DNA from: Palsa-513 sp050010595
Lineage (GTDB): Bacteria > Actinomycetota > Thermoleophilia > Solirubrobacterales > Solirubrobacteraceae
NCBI GenBank assembly: GCA_050010595.1
Contig: JBEKKS010000001.1
Span: forward strand, 310,001-374,000
DNA length: 64,000 nt
Direction of reading: 5' to 3'
Notes under the pieces: model-generated
What the model was told of the DNA's origin: nothing
Seen by the model: only the letters and a program-made list of their open reading frames with translations
The model's database searches: none
Part shown: positions 52,780 to 60,369 of the stretch, piece by piece
Layout of the letters: each line of letters begins with the position of its first letter
How positions within the stretch are numbered: position 1 is the first letter of the stretch
Translations under genes and position numbers: made by a program

Positions 52780-55230
52780 TCACGCGTGTGCCCGCAGATG
52801 CTCGTCGATGACCGCGACTAGCCGGCGACGGAATGTCTCGCGTGAGAAGCGCTCGGCGTAGGTTGCGATCACCTCTGGCGGCGTGTCGATCGCCTCGCAC
52901 GCCTCGATCGCAGCCACGATGCTGTCCTCAGTCTGCTGCTCGAAAAGGATCCCTGTGATGCCCTCTGTGACGGTCTCGAGCGCGCCCCCGCGCGCGTAGG
53001 CGATGACCGGCTTGCCGGCTGCCTGGGCCTCGACGGCCACTATGCCGAAGTCCTCCTCGCCCGCGACGCATACCGCGCGACAGTTCTCCAGCAGGTCCGC
53101 AACCGCCGCCTCAGAGACCGAGCGGTGGAAGGTCACACTCTCGCCGGCAATGCCACGTAGCGCGTCCAGCATCGGCCCGTCGCCGACAATGTCGAGTCCG
53201 AGCCCGAGACGCTCGGCGGCGCGGATCACCAGATCAACGCGCTTGTAAGGCAGCAGTCGCGCGATCGCCAGCAGGCGCTCGCCGCGCGGCAGCGGCGTGA
53301 AACGCTCGACGTCGACCGGGGGGTAGATGACCTCGGACTCGAGGCCGTAGGCCTGGGCGATCCGCGAGCGCACCTCACTGCTGATCGCGATGTAGAGATC
53401 AGCGCGCCGCGCTGCGCGCCGGTCAACCCGACGCATCGCGCCCGAGACCGGCACGATCAGCTTCTCGCGCCAGGAGAAGTGCTCACCGGCAACCATGTAG
53501 TCATCGCGGTAGAGCCAGCGCGCCGGCGTGTAGCAGTAGACGACATGGAGCGCGCGCGCGGTCGTCTGAACCATGTGAGCCCAGCCGCTCGAGCTCGAGA
53601 TCACGACATCGGCGTCGATCGGGCCGAGCGCACGGAATGCACCCGGATAGAGCGGGAACAGGCTACGGAACCTGGCGTCAACCGGTAGGTGGTCGAGCGG
53701 CGAGGTGTAGATCTCGTGCCCGCCGAACTCGCGAAACGTCGACTCCGGCCTGTAGAGCGAGGTGTAGATCGGTGCCGCCGGCCAAATGTCCGCGAGTTCG
53801 AGCACTACCTTCTCGGCGCCACCGCGCTGGTTCAGGTAGTCGTGGACGATCGCCACCTCCCCGAGTGTCGTCGGGTCGATGGCCAGATCCGCGGGCGGCG
53901 GCACCAGGCGCAGCTCTGGCCGCACGGTCGCCTTCGGCTTTGCTTGTGGCGGCCAGCGCTTGAGCTCTGTGAATACGCCCGGCTCTTGCGGCTCGCCGTC
54001 GAGCCACGCGTGTGCGCCGAACTTCGACGTTCCGCCGCGCACGCCGATGATCACGTCGCGCCCGTTCCCGTGGCTCGACTCCCAGTGCTGGAGCACGAGT
54101 GAGCGTTGGAGGCACGAAGCGTGCACACCGTCCAGCGCGCGGCGCACGCCGTTGACCGCGCCCGGCAGGTCGGCTGGCGGGTCGCTCAGAGCCACGGCCT
54201 GCAAACCGCCGCGGCGCAGCTGCCGCCGGCAGCGCCACCAGGCGCGCAGCCCCCAGCGCGCGCCGGCGAGGAACGCGGGGACCCTCGCACGGCGCTCACG
54301 GGGCAGCGCCGCGGCAACCCAGGCCGCGAGGCCGCGCGGCGCGTGCCAGAGGAGCCAGAGCGGCCGCCAGAGATATGCGAGCGCTAGGCCCGCGGGGCCA
54401 CTCCTGGCGAGTCCCTTCCACTGGCGCATGAAGCTGGGTGACGGAAAGAACCGGCTCGCGAGCAGTGCGATCCGCCCGCGCCAGCCCCTGGTCGCGAGCA
54501 GGCGCTCGATCCCACTCGAAGTCGGCGGTGGTGTGCGCGCCTGCAGGCGGACGAGCCGCGTCGCATCATCGGCGAGCCCAAGCGCGTCCGCGAACTCGGG
54601 TCCCCCATCAACGAGCTTCAGCCCCTCGCGCATCACGCCTGCGGCGCCGAGCTCGCCCGCAATCGCCGCCGCGGCCTCCCATGAGGGGCGTCCGACACGT
54701 GCGACGGCGCGTGCGAGGTCGGCAACCGGCTTTGGGGGCTCGGGGCCGTGGTGAGCGGCGTGCGCTGCCAGCAGCACGAGATGGGCGCCCTCCGACGGGG
54801 TCTCGATCTGCACGCCGGCGAGTGTCAGCCTGCCGCATTCGCGCGTCAGCACTCGCCAGGTTCGTGGCGGATCGGCATCGATGAGCGAGAGGCTGTGGTG
54901 CAGATCGACAACGACATTCCCGTCACGCATGCGCATCCAGTGACTCTCGTTTGGATGCTGTTCGTCGGCGCGCATGTTCGCGCTCGTGTCAACGAACTCG
55001 AGCTCCCGGAGGATCGCGCCAGCGGCGGCGTAATCGCCAGGCGCTACCAGTAGATCCACGTCGCCGTAGCCGCGCTCGAGCGGATCGTCGTAGAGCCAAC
55101 GGGCGACGGCCGGCCCGCGCATCAGCAACGTCCGGATCCCGGCGCCGTGAAGCGCGTCAGCAACCTCGGCTAACGTCGCGTCCTGGGCTAGCCCGACCGC
55201 TGTCTGAGCAAGTGCGTCTGTGGTTAGCAT
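52780..55230 (-). CDS. Triple fusion: nucleotidyltransferase, lasso B2-type protease, GT4 glycosyltransferase
   Basis: The 816 residues contain three parts. Residues about 10-300: a nucleotidyltransferase-family domain with LLMRGPAVARWLY and the metal-binding YGDVDLLV (Asp57, Asp59), as found next to many RiPP genes. Residues about 320-425: a lasso-peptide B2 (McjB-type) transglutaminase-like protease with Cys373 in ASCLQRSLVL and His407 in SKFGAHAWLDGEP; the third catalytic residue is probably Asp411 but this is uncertain. Residues about 458-816: a GT4 mannosyltransferase-like domain with VAIVHDYLNQRGGAEKVVLE and EDFGIVAVEAQAAGKPV. The domains are joined by a Pro-rich linker near 425-455. 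B2 would cut the leader of the precursor at 58029. Such a joining of leader cleavage to a sugar transferase is unexpected. Confidence 0.85.
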   Translation of the reverse strand: MLTTDALAQTAVGLAQDATLAEVADALHGAGIRTLLMRGPAVARWLYDDPLERGYGDVDLLVAPGDYAAAGAILRELEFVDTSANMRADEQHPNESHWMRMRDGNVVVDLHHSLSLIDADPPRTWRVLTRECGRLTLAGVQIETPSEGAHLVLLAAHAAHHGPEPPKPVADLARAVARVGRPSWEAAAAIAGELGAAGVMREGLKLVDGGPEFADALGLADDATRLVRLQARTPPPTSSGIERLLATRGWRGRIALLASRFFPSPSFMRQWKGLARSGPAGLALAYLWRPLWLLWHAPRGLAAWVAAALPRERRARVPAFLAGARWGLRAWWRCRRQLRRGGLQAVALSDPPADLPGAVNGVRRALDGVHASCLQRSLVLQHWESSHGNGRDVIIGVRGGTSKFGAHAWLDGEPQEPGVFTELKRWPPQAKPKATVRPELRLVPPPADLAIDPTTLGEVAIVHDYLNQRGGAEKVVLELADIWPAAPIYTSLYRPESTFREFGGHEIYTSPLDHLPVDARFRSLFPLYPGAFRALGPIDADVVISSSSGWAHMVQTTARALHVVYCYTPARWLYRDDYMVAGEHFSWREKLIVPVSGAMRRVDRRAARRADLYIAISSEVRSRIAQAYGLESEVIYPPVDVERFTPLPRGERLLAIARLLPYKRVDLVIRAAERLGLGLDIVGDGPMLDALRGIAGESVTFHRSVSEAAVADLLENCRAVCVAGEEDFGIVAVEAQAAGKPVIAYARGGALETVTEGITGILFEQQTEDSIVAAIEACEAIDTPPEVIATYAERFSRETFRRRLVAVIDEHLRAHA

Positions 55231-55238
55231 GCGCTGAG

Positions 55239-55331
55239 CTAGGAGTCGGCTTCCGCATAGCCCGACTTGAGGCCGCGGACCGGATTGCGCCTCAGCGCGA
55301 GGTAGGCTGCGGTGCCCATGTCGAGCGTCAC
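55239..55331 (-). CDS. Possible 30-codon ORF upstream of the triple fusion
   Basis: From GTG 55331 the frame encodes MTLDMGTAAYLALRRNPVRG and ten more residues, stopping nine bases before the fusion gene ATG. The spacing would allow coupled translation. There is no good ribosome site and no lasso leader motif. The reading frame also stays open upstream of the GTG. It could be a leader peptide or chance. Confidence 0.22.
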   Translation of the reverse strand: MTLDMGTAAYLALRRNPVRGLKSGYAEADS

Positions 55332-55384
55332 GAGCGAGCGCTGTTGCTCAGACTCACTGGACTGGAGGCTACCACCCGACTCCG

Positions 55385-56533
55385 ATGAGCCCAGCACCTG
55401 AGACTCTGCTCGTCGTCGCTCACCCGGACGACGAGGCGCTCTGGTTCACCTCTGTACTCACGCGCCACGCGCCGGTCCAGCTGGTGGTCGTCACACACGA
55501 TCGCGATGAGCGAGTAGCACGCCGGCGACGGGCCGAGCTAGAGGGGTCGGCCGCGCTCTACGGCATCGCGGCGGTCACGACGCTCGACCACATCGATGAG
55601 TGGGACCGCCGGCTCGACCTCGAGCAGCTGCATGCGGATCTCGAGCGGTTCGCGTCGGGGCAGCGATACCGGAGCGTCTTCACTCACGGTCCACTGGGCG
55701 AGACGCTCTGGCACCCTCATCATCAGGACGTGTCACTCGCGGTCCACAATCTCTTCGACGAGGTGTGGTCCACGAGCTGGAACCAGGCTCCAGACAGCGT
55801 CGTGGCGCTGAGCCCGGAAGAGCTCACGCGTAAGCGCGAGGCGATCGGCTCGATCTACTGGCGGGAGTACCTGCGCCTGCGCCGCAACTACGAGATCTCA
55901 GCGGTCGAGAGCTTCGCTCGCCTCGACCGCGCGACCGTGCAGGAGCTGTATGCGCGGGCTTCCGAGGCAAGCTGGTCTCCGGCTGAGGCCGGAAGGGGAC
56001 GGCGCCTCGCCCGGCGAGCCCTGCAAGCCGGCGCGTTCGAAACGGAGCGCGACGAGCGGGTGCACGAGCTGCTGCGCGAGGCTGAAGCTCCGACCCCAGT
56101 GCGGCTCTGTGACCTCGAGCTCGACGCCGATTTCACCTCGGAGGAGCGCGCGCACGCAAGCACTGCCGGGTTCGAGCTGCTCGCGCCCGCAGAGCTGAGG
56201 AACGAACGCGGCACGCTGGTTCTCACGGGGGTCAGCGGGCGAACGAACCTTGGCGCCGTGTTTCGCGAATTGCGCGCAACGACGGTGCTGACCGACGTCG
56301 ATCCGACACACGGCGCGGCGCTGGGCGCGGCCGCGCGCGCAGTCGGGTACGCATCCGGCACACACGTCGTCGTGGCGCCACGTTTCGCGCGGCTTGTGGG
56401 TGACAGCGCGGTCATCTACGAGCCGGGCGCCGAGCTCACGCTCTGGCGCCGCCGCCGCCGGCGGCCGTCCGGGCTGATCGCGGCCCGGCGCGCGCGGGCC
56501 GGGGCCGCGAAGATCCTGCGCAGGCTGCGCTAG
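55385..56533 (+). CDS. PIG-L/LmbE-family deacetylase
   Basis: The N-terminal TLLVVAHPDDEALWFTSVLT is the zinc-binding AHPDDE motif. The second metal site is in WHPHHQDVSLAVH. Enzymes of this fold remove N-acetyl groups from GlcNAc-containing lipids, mycothiol precursors and natural products. The C-terminal 170 residues form an extra domain with no family I can name (TLVLTGVSGRTNLGAVF..., then AVGYASGTHVVVAP). In this setting it may modify an amino sugar of the locus or of the peptide. It is convergent with the B1 gene, the stops sharing CTAG. Confidence 0.84.
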   Translation: MSPAPETLLVVAHPDDEALWFTSVLTRHAPVQLVVVTHDRDERVARRRRAELEGSAALYGIAAVTTLDHIDEWDRRLDLEQLHADLERFASGQRYRSVFTHGPLGETLWHPHHQDVSLAVHNLFDEVWSTSWNQAPDSVVALSPEELTRKREAIGSIYWREYLRLRRNYEISAVESFARLDRATVQELYARASEASWSPAEAGRGRRLARRALQAGAFETERDERVHELLREAEAPTPVRLCDLELDADFTSEERAHASTAGFELLAPAELRNERGTLVLTGVSGRTNLGAVFRELRATTVLTDVDPTHGAALGAAARAVGYASGTHVVVAPRFARLVGDSAVIYEPGAELTLWRRRRRRPSGLIAARRARAGAAKILRRLR

Positions 56534-56802
56534 GGCGAGGCGAGCAGCCCACGCTGCTCGAGCTCGCTGAGAAACGCCGCAGTGTCCGTCTCTGCGCGGT
56601 CGCGGTCAAGCCCGTAGCTCGACACGAGCAGTTCAACGAGCGCGTTGCGGGTCGTGCCGCGGGCCAGCTCCTCCCACAACCGCCGTCCACTGTCGTTGAC
56701 CGCGAGATAGGCAGACTTCGTCATGTCGAGCGCAACGACCTCACCTTCGACCGCGCGCCACTCCAAGTTCGTGTCGCGCAATCGCAGTATCTGCTCTGTC
56801 AT
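56530..56802 (-). CDS. PqqD-like lasso-peptide B1 protein (RiPP recognition element)
   Basis: This 90-residue protein is typical of stand-alone RRE proteins. It has an N-terminal strand pair (LRLRDTNLEWRAVEGEVVALD), then KSAYLAVNDSGRRLWEELA. Next comes the winged-helix part with TTRNALVELLVSSYG, and finally AETDTAAFLSELEQRGLL. B1 proteins bind the leader peptide and present it to the B2 protease and the cyclase. It lies 1.2 kb from the precursor on the opposite strand. It follows the transferase at 56839 after about 36 bases, so they are probably co-transcribed. Confidence 0.9.
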   Translation of the reverse strand: MTEQILRLRDTNLEWRAVEGEVVALDMTKSAYLAVNDSGRRLWEELARGTTRNALVELLVSSYGLDRDRAETDTAAFLSELEQRGLLASP

Positions 56803-56838
56803 GACGTTCGCGAGGCTAGCAGCGCGGTCGGTCGCGGA

Positions 56839-57948
56839 TTACCTTTCGTACGCGGAAAGCAGCTCCTGCGCTGTTCTCTGCGAGCTGAAGCTGCGCGCCA
56901 CTTCGAGCTCGCGGCCGCTCGGTCCCTCGAGTGCGCGCAGCAGCGCATGGCGTACGCTGCGGACCGAGAACGGCCGGCAGAACTGTGCACAGTCGCCGAA
57001 GTACTCGCGCTGCGCCGGAGCATCAGTCACGACGACCGGCGTGCCGGCAGCAAGCGCTTCGAGCGTGGCGAGACCGGTCGTCTCAAAGAACGATGGAAGC
57101 GCATGCACGGCCGCCGCCGCATAGACGTGCCGTAGCTCGTCGTGCTCGATGTGCTCCACGCGCAAAAGTCGGCGCGCTGCCCGCTTGACGCTCTCCTCGT
57201 AGTACTCCTGGCGTCGCCCGCCCGCACCGACCAGCACGAGCGGCAGATCGAGCGGTGCCAGCGCGAGCGCGAGCGCGAGTGGGTTCTTGTTGCGTTCCAC
57301 GCGCGCCACCGAGAGCACGAACGGCTCATCGTCAAGACCGAGCAGCTCACGTCCGCGCGCCGGGTCCCCGCTGAACATCGACTCATCGACGCAGTTGCGC
57401 ACAACCGCAATCGCCGGCGCATGCGCGATGTCGCGACGCAGCTGCGCGGCCTCATTCGCGCTGCTCGCAAGCAGCAGATCCGCATCGCACAGAGCACGCG
57501 CCCGCTCGGCAAGCGCGCGCCGCCGGTAGTACCGACGACGCGGCGCGCGCAGCCAGCTCGCGGCGTGCCGCCCCCGCTTGTAAGCCTTGTACGCGTAGCC
57601 GGGCCGGTTCCAGTCGGCGCCGTCGAGCAAGGCGAGCGGAAAGTAGATCGGCGTGACGGCAACCAACGCGTCCGGACGCCCGTGTCGAAGCACCTGACGG
57701 ACGTCACCGAACACGTGCACAACGTCGACGTCTCCGCTGAGCGCTTCTACGCCCGTGCCGGCCCTGGCGTCGACCCCCGCTTCCTGGAGTGCGCGGAGCG
57801 TGGCTCGAAACTGGGTCACGTGGCCGCCGAAGAACGTCCCCGAATCCTCGTGCGGGATCAACAGCACGCGCTTGATTGGACGCCGCAAGGCAGAGTATGA
57901 TCGCGAATGGGCGGCGATTTCAGGTCTCGGGGGTAAGAAAATGCCCAC
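56839..57948 (-). CDS. GT4-family glycosyltransferase
   Basis: VLLIPHEDSGTFFGGHVTQFR is the acceptor loop, VDVVHVFGDVRQVLRHGRP and LLLASSANEAAQLRRDIA follow. The donor domain begins at FVLSVARVERNKNPLALALA, and ETTGLATLEALAAGTPVVVT is the E-x7-E element. The frame opens with GTG 57948; GTG 57867 would also fit the family start. It is divergent from the precursor gene and beside the B1 gene, so it may glycosylate the peptide or just belong to the polysaccharide set. Confidence 0.84.
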   Translation of the reverse strand: MGIFLPPRPEIAAHSRSYSALRRPIKRVLLIPHEDSGTFFGGHVTQFRATLRALQEAGVDARAGTGVEALSGDVDVVHVFGDVRQVLRHGRPDALVAVTPIYFPLALLDGADWNRPGYAYKAYKRGRHAASWLRAPRRRYYRRRALAERARALCDADLLLASSANEAAQLRRDIAHAPAIAVVRNCVDESMFSGDPARGRELLGLDDEPFVLSVARVERNKNPLALALALAPLDLPLVLVGAGGRRQEYYEESVKRAARRLLRVEHIEHDELRHVYAAAAVHALPSFFETTGLATLEALAAGTPVVVTDAPAQREYFGDCAQFCRPFSVRSVRHALLRALEGPSGRELEVARSFSSQRTAQELLSAYER

Positions 57949-57970
57949 TGGGCACCGCTAAATCGGCTGC

Positions 57971-57976
57971 TATAGT
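57971..57976 (+). promoter_or_regulatory. Possible -10 element of the lasso precursor operon
   Basis: TATAGT lies about 53 bases before the precursor ATG inside an A/T-rich stretch. No convincing -35 hexamer is seen at the usual distance. A strong ribosome site, GGAAGGAAAGAG (58013-58024), lies just ahead of the ATG at 58029. Confidence 0.3.
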
Positions 57977-58028
57977 GCTGCTTCGCAACGACGGTAGGAC
58001 GCCGACACAAGCGGAAGGAAAGAGCAGG

Positions 58029-58205
58029 ATGGCATCAATGACGACTCCGCACGACCCCACTCTTCAGCAGGTCACGCGCGCATACGAGCCGCCGGCGATC
58101 ATCGCGCTCGGTACGCTCGCCGACTTGACCGAAGGCAATCACATGAACACCTGCAACGAGGACACGGGCATCTACAACCACACCAGCCCGACCTACAAGT
58201 GCTGA
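58029..58205 (+). CDS. Lasso-peptide precursor (predicted class III-like, Gly1-Glu9 ring, one Cys pair)
   Basis: This is a 58-residue precursor. The leader (1-35) contains YEPPAIIALGTLADLTE: Tyr19, Pro22, Gly28, and Thr34 at the penultimate leader position, the features read by B1 and B2. The core (36-58) is 23 residues: Gly1, then NHMNTCN, Glu9, and a tail ending TYKC. Gly1 and Glu9 are spaced for a nine-residue isopeptide ring, made by the cyclase directly downstream. Cys7 lies in the ring and Cys23 is C-terminal. In class III lasso peptides such as BI-32169 one disulfide joins ring and tail end in this manner. ATG 58029 follows a strong GGAAGGAAAGAG. The frame is open from 57876, but that extension is not peptide-like. 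Confidence 0.88.
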   Translation: MASMTTPHDPTLQQVTRAYEPPAIIALGTLADLTEGNHMNTCNEDTGIYNHTSPTYKC

Positions 58206-58251
58206 CGGTCGCAGCACTCGAACGACACTAACGCACAACCCGACGACCCCC

Positions 58252-59397
58252 CTGCTCAGCGAGCAGGACGTAGCGTTTGGAGTCGCTCTGGGGGAGCACG
58301 CCGGCGCGGCCGAACTTCCGGTCGCAACGGAAGCGCCTCTGCAGGCGCTCGAGGATTCGATTAGGCCGGCGCTGCTTGCCGCGCCGTGCTTTGTCGCGTT
58401 CTCCGGCGGCCGTGACTCTTCGGTCGTGCTCGCGGTCGCGGCAAGCCTCGCCCGGCGCGAAGGGCTCGACTTGCCGATCCCGCTCTCAGTCAGATTTCCG
58501 TGGGCCCCTGGAGCGCAGGAATCCGAGTGGCAGGAGCTCGTCGTCGGGCACCTCGGCCTGTCGCGCTGGGAGCAGATCACGACTGCCAATCCGGGCGAGC
58601 TAGACGTCGTTGGCCCTGTTGCGCGGCGCTGCCTGCAATCGCACGGCTTGCTCTACCCACACAACGCGCACTTCTTCGCGCTCCTGTGCGAGCGGGCCGG
58701 CGGCGGATCGATGCTGACGGGGATCGACGGCGACGGGCTCTTTGGTGGGTGGCCGTGGTGGCAGGTCGAGGCGCTACTGCACGGTCGCGCCGCGCCTTCG
58801 CCGCGCCAACTCGCGCGCACCGCCTACGCACTTGCTCCGAGGCGTCTGCGCATCGCGATCGACCGCCGCCGGCACGGAGGAGATACGCCGGCCAGTTGGC
58901 TGCGGCCGGCAACCGCCAAAGCAGCCGCTGCGGCGCTGCTCGCGGAGAGCCAGACGCCGCTGCGGTGGAGCACACACGTCGAGCAACTCGCGCGCAAGCG
59001 CTACCACGCACTCGGGGCGGCGAGCCACGCCACGATCGGCGCCGCCGCCGGCGTGTCGATCGTCCATCCCTTCCTTGATCGCGGCTTTCTCGCATCGCTC
59101 GCGCACAACGGCGGAGCGACTGGGTGGGGCGACCGCAGCGCTGCGCTGCAGGCGCTCTTCGGCGAGCTCTTGCCCACGAGTCTGCTCACACGAACGAGCA
59201 AAGCCGGCGGGGGCCAGATCTACTGGAGCGAGCCGCGCCGTGAGTTCGCACAAAGCTGGGACGGCAGCGGCGTCAACAGCGAGCTCGTCGATCCCGACGA
59301 GCTGCGCGCCGTCTGGTTGTCTGAGCGTCCCAGCCCACTGACCGGTCTGCTGATCCAGTCAGCCTGGCTGAACGCCAACGGAGGCGCCGCGCACTGA
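58252..59397 (+). CDS. Lasso cyclase, asparagine-synthetase-like (C protein), non-canonical start
   Basis: The PP-loop SGGRDSSVV at about residues 51-59, the SMLTGIDGDGLFGG loop, SIVHPFLDRGFLASLA and RTSKAGGGQIYW are those of asparagine-synthetase-like enzymes. These adenylate a side-chain carboxylate (here Glu9 of the core) and close the macrolactam with the freed N-terminus. There is no N-terminal glutaminase domain; at about 381 residues it is the short actinobacterial form. No ATG, GTG or TTG occurs in frame between 58147 and the GTG at 58426, which lies behind the PP-loop. CTG 58252 gives a plausible family N-terminus (LSEQDVAFGVALG), so a CTG start is proposed. An error upstream is the alternative. 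Confidence 0.8.
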   Translation: MLSEQDVAFGVALGEHAGAAELPVATEAPLQALEDSIRPALLAAPCFVAFSGGRDSSVVLAVAASLARREGLDLPIPLSVRFPWAPGAQESEWQELVVGHLGLSRWEQITTANPGELDVVGPVARRCLQSHGLLYPHNAHFFALLCERAGGGSMLTGIDGDGLFGGWPWWQVEALLHGRAAPSPRQLARTAYALAPRRLRIAIDRRRHGGDTPASWLRPATAKAAAAALLAESQTPLRWSTHVEQLARKRYHALGAASHATIGAAAGVSIVHPFLDRGFLASLAHNGGATGWGDRSAALQALFGELLPTSLLTRTSKAGGGQIYWSEPRREFAQSWDGSGVNSELVDPDELRAVWLSERPSPLTGLLIQSAWLNANGGAAH

Positions 59398-59400
59398 CGC

Positions 59401-60357
59401 ATGACTGCGCGCGCCTCGACGACCTACGCGCTCCACGGACTGACGGTGCGGTCGGAGCTGGCGCTCGACGGCGCGGCTATTCCCGATCGCGACCCGGATA
59501 TCGAGATCACCTTTGGTGAGCGTAGGCCGATCCGGTCCGAACCGCCTGAGGGTGAGCTCCTCTCGGAGCTCACCCAGCCCGGCGCCGGCTCTTCTCTGAC
59601 CCGCGACGCCGACGGCTACGTCTGGCGCGCCTACGGGGTCTGCGAGTTTGTCACCGACCCCGCTCGACGCAGGGTACGGCTCCACCTCGCGCCCGGAGTC
59701 GACGAGGAGCTGGCCTCGATGCTCGCGGTTACGTTCCTCTCGCGAATGCTCGTCCTCGACGGTCATCTGGTCCTACACGCGAGCGGCGTCGCGGTCGCGG
59801 ACCAGGCGATCGCGATCATCGGGCACTCCGGCAGTGGCAAGTCGACGATCGCCGCACTCTGCTGCGCGGCCGGCGCTGAGCTCTTGAGCGACGACGCACT
59901 GCGGATCGCCGTGCGGGACGGCACTGCTTACTGTTACCGCGGCTCTGGCGAGCTGCGCCTACGCCCACAGGCCGCAGCGCTAGCCGAAGCGTTCAGCGCG
60001 AGCGGCCTTCGGACTACGCTCGACGGGCGTACGGCAGTGCGACCCGCGCAGCCGGCTGCTGAGCTCTTCGAGCTCGCAGCGCTGGTAGCTCCCCGCCTCA
60101 GCCCGCCAGCGACCGAGATTCGGGTCGAGCGCCTGCAGGGCGCCGCGGCGGTGATCGAGCTGATGCGCTTCCCGCGCACGCTGGGCTGGACCGACATCGC
60201 TCGCACCCAGCACAACCTGGACGCGCTGACCCGGCTCGTCGAGTCGCTGTCTGTGCTCGCCGTCGAGCTACCGTGGAATGAAGCGAGCGTCGGACCCGCG
60301 CTGGCGCGCGAACTGCTCGACCGCGTGTTCGCGATGCTCAGCACCTCACGCGAATGA
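59401..60357 (+). CDS. HPr kinase-like protein of the lasso locus
   Basis: The C-terminal domain has His126 in LVLHASGV, the P-loop IIGHSGSGKSTIAAL at 139-153 and ELLSDDALRI with Asp164-Asp165, as in HPr kinase/phosphorylase. Homologs beside lasso genes phosphorylate a Ser of the precursor (the paeninodin kinase is the known case). The N-terminal half (residues 1-110) is a less conserved domain typical of this subgroup. ATG 59401 is three bases after the cyclase stop. The core here ends in Cys and not Ser, so a C-terminal Ser substrate is missing; Ser18 and Thr residues remain possible. Confidence 0.82.
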   Translation: MTARASTTYALHGLTVRSELALDGAAIPDRDPDIEITFGERRPIRSEPPEGELLSELTQPGAGSSLTRDADGYVWRAYGVCEFVTDPARRRVRLHLAPGVDEELASMLAVTFLSRMLVLDGHLVLHASGVAVADQAIAIIGHSGSGKSTIAALCCAAGAELLSDDALRIAVRDGTAYCYRGSGELRLRPQAAALAEAFSASGLRTTLDGRTAVRPAQPAAELFELAALVAPRLSPPATEIRVERLQGAAAVIELMRFPRTLGWTDIARTQHNLDALTRLVESLSVLAVELPWNEASVGPALARELLDRVFAMLSTSRE

Positions 60358-60369
60358 GCGCGGGCGCCC

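Noticed and set aside
58134..58202. Class I or class II lasso reading of the core
   Set aside because: Class I needs Cys1 and four Cys; class II has no Cys. The core starts with Gly and has exactly one Cys pair, so class III-like fits better. Closure on Asp10 is less likely, as known rings have 7-9 residues.
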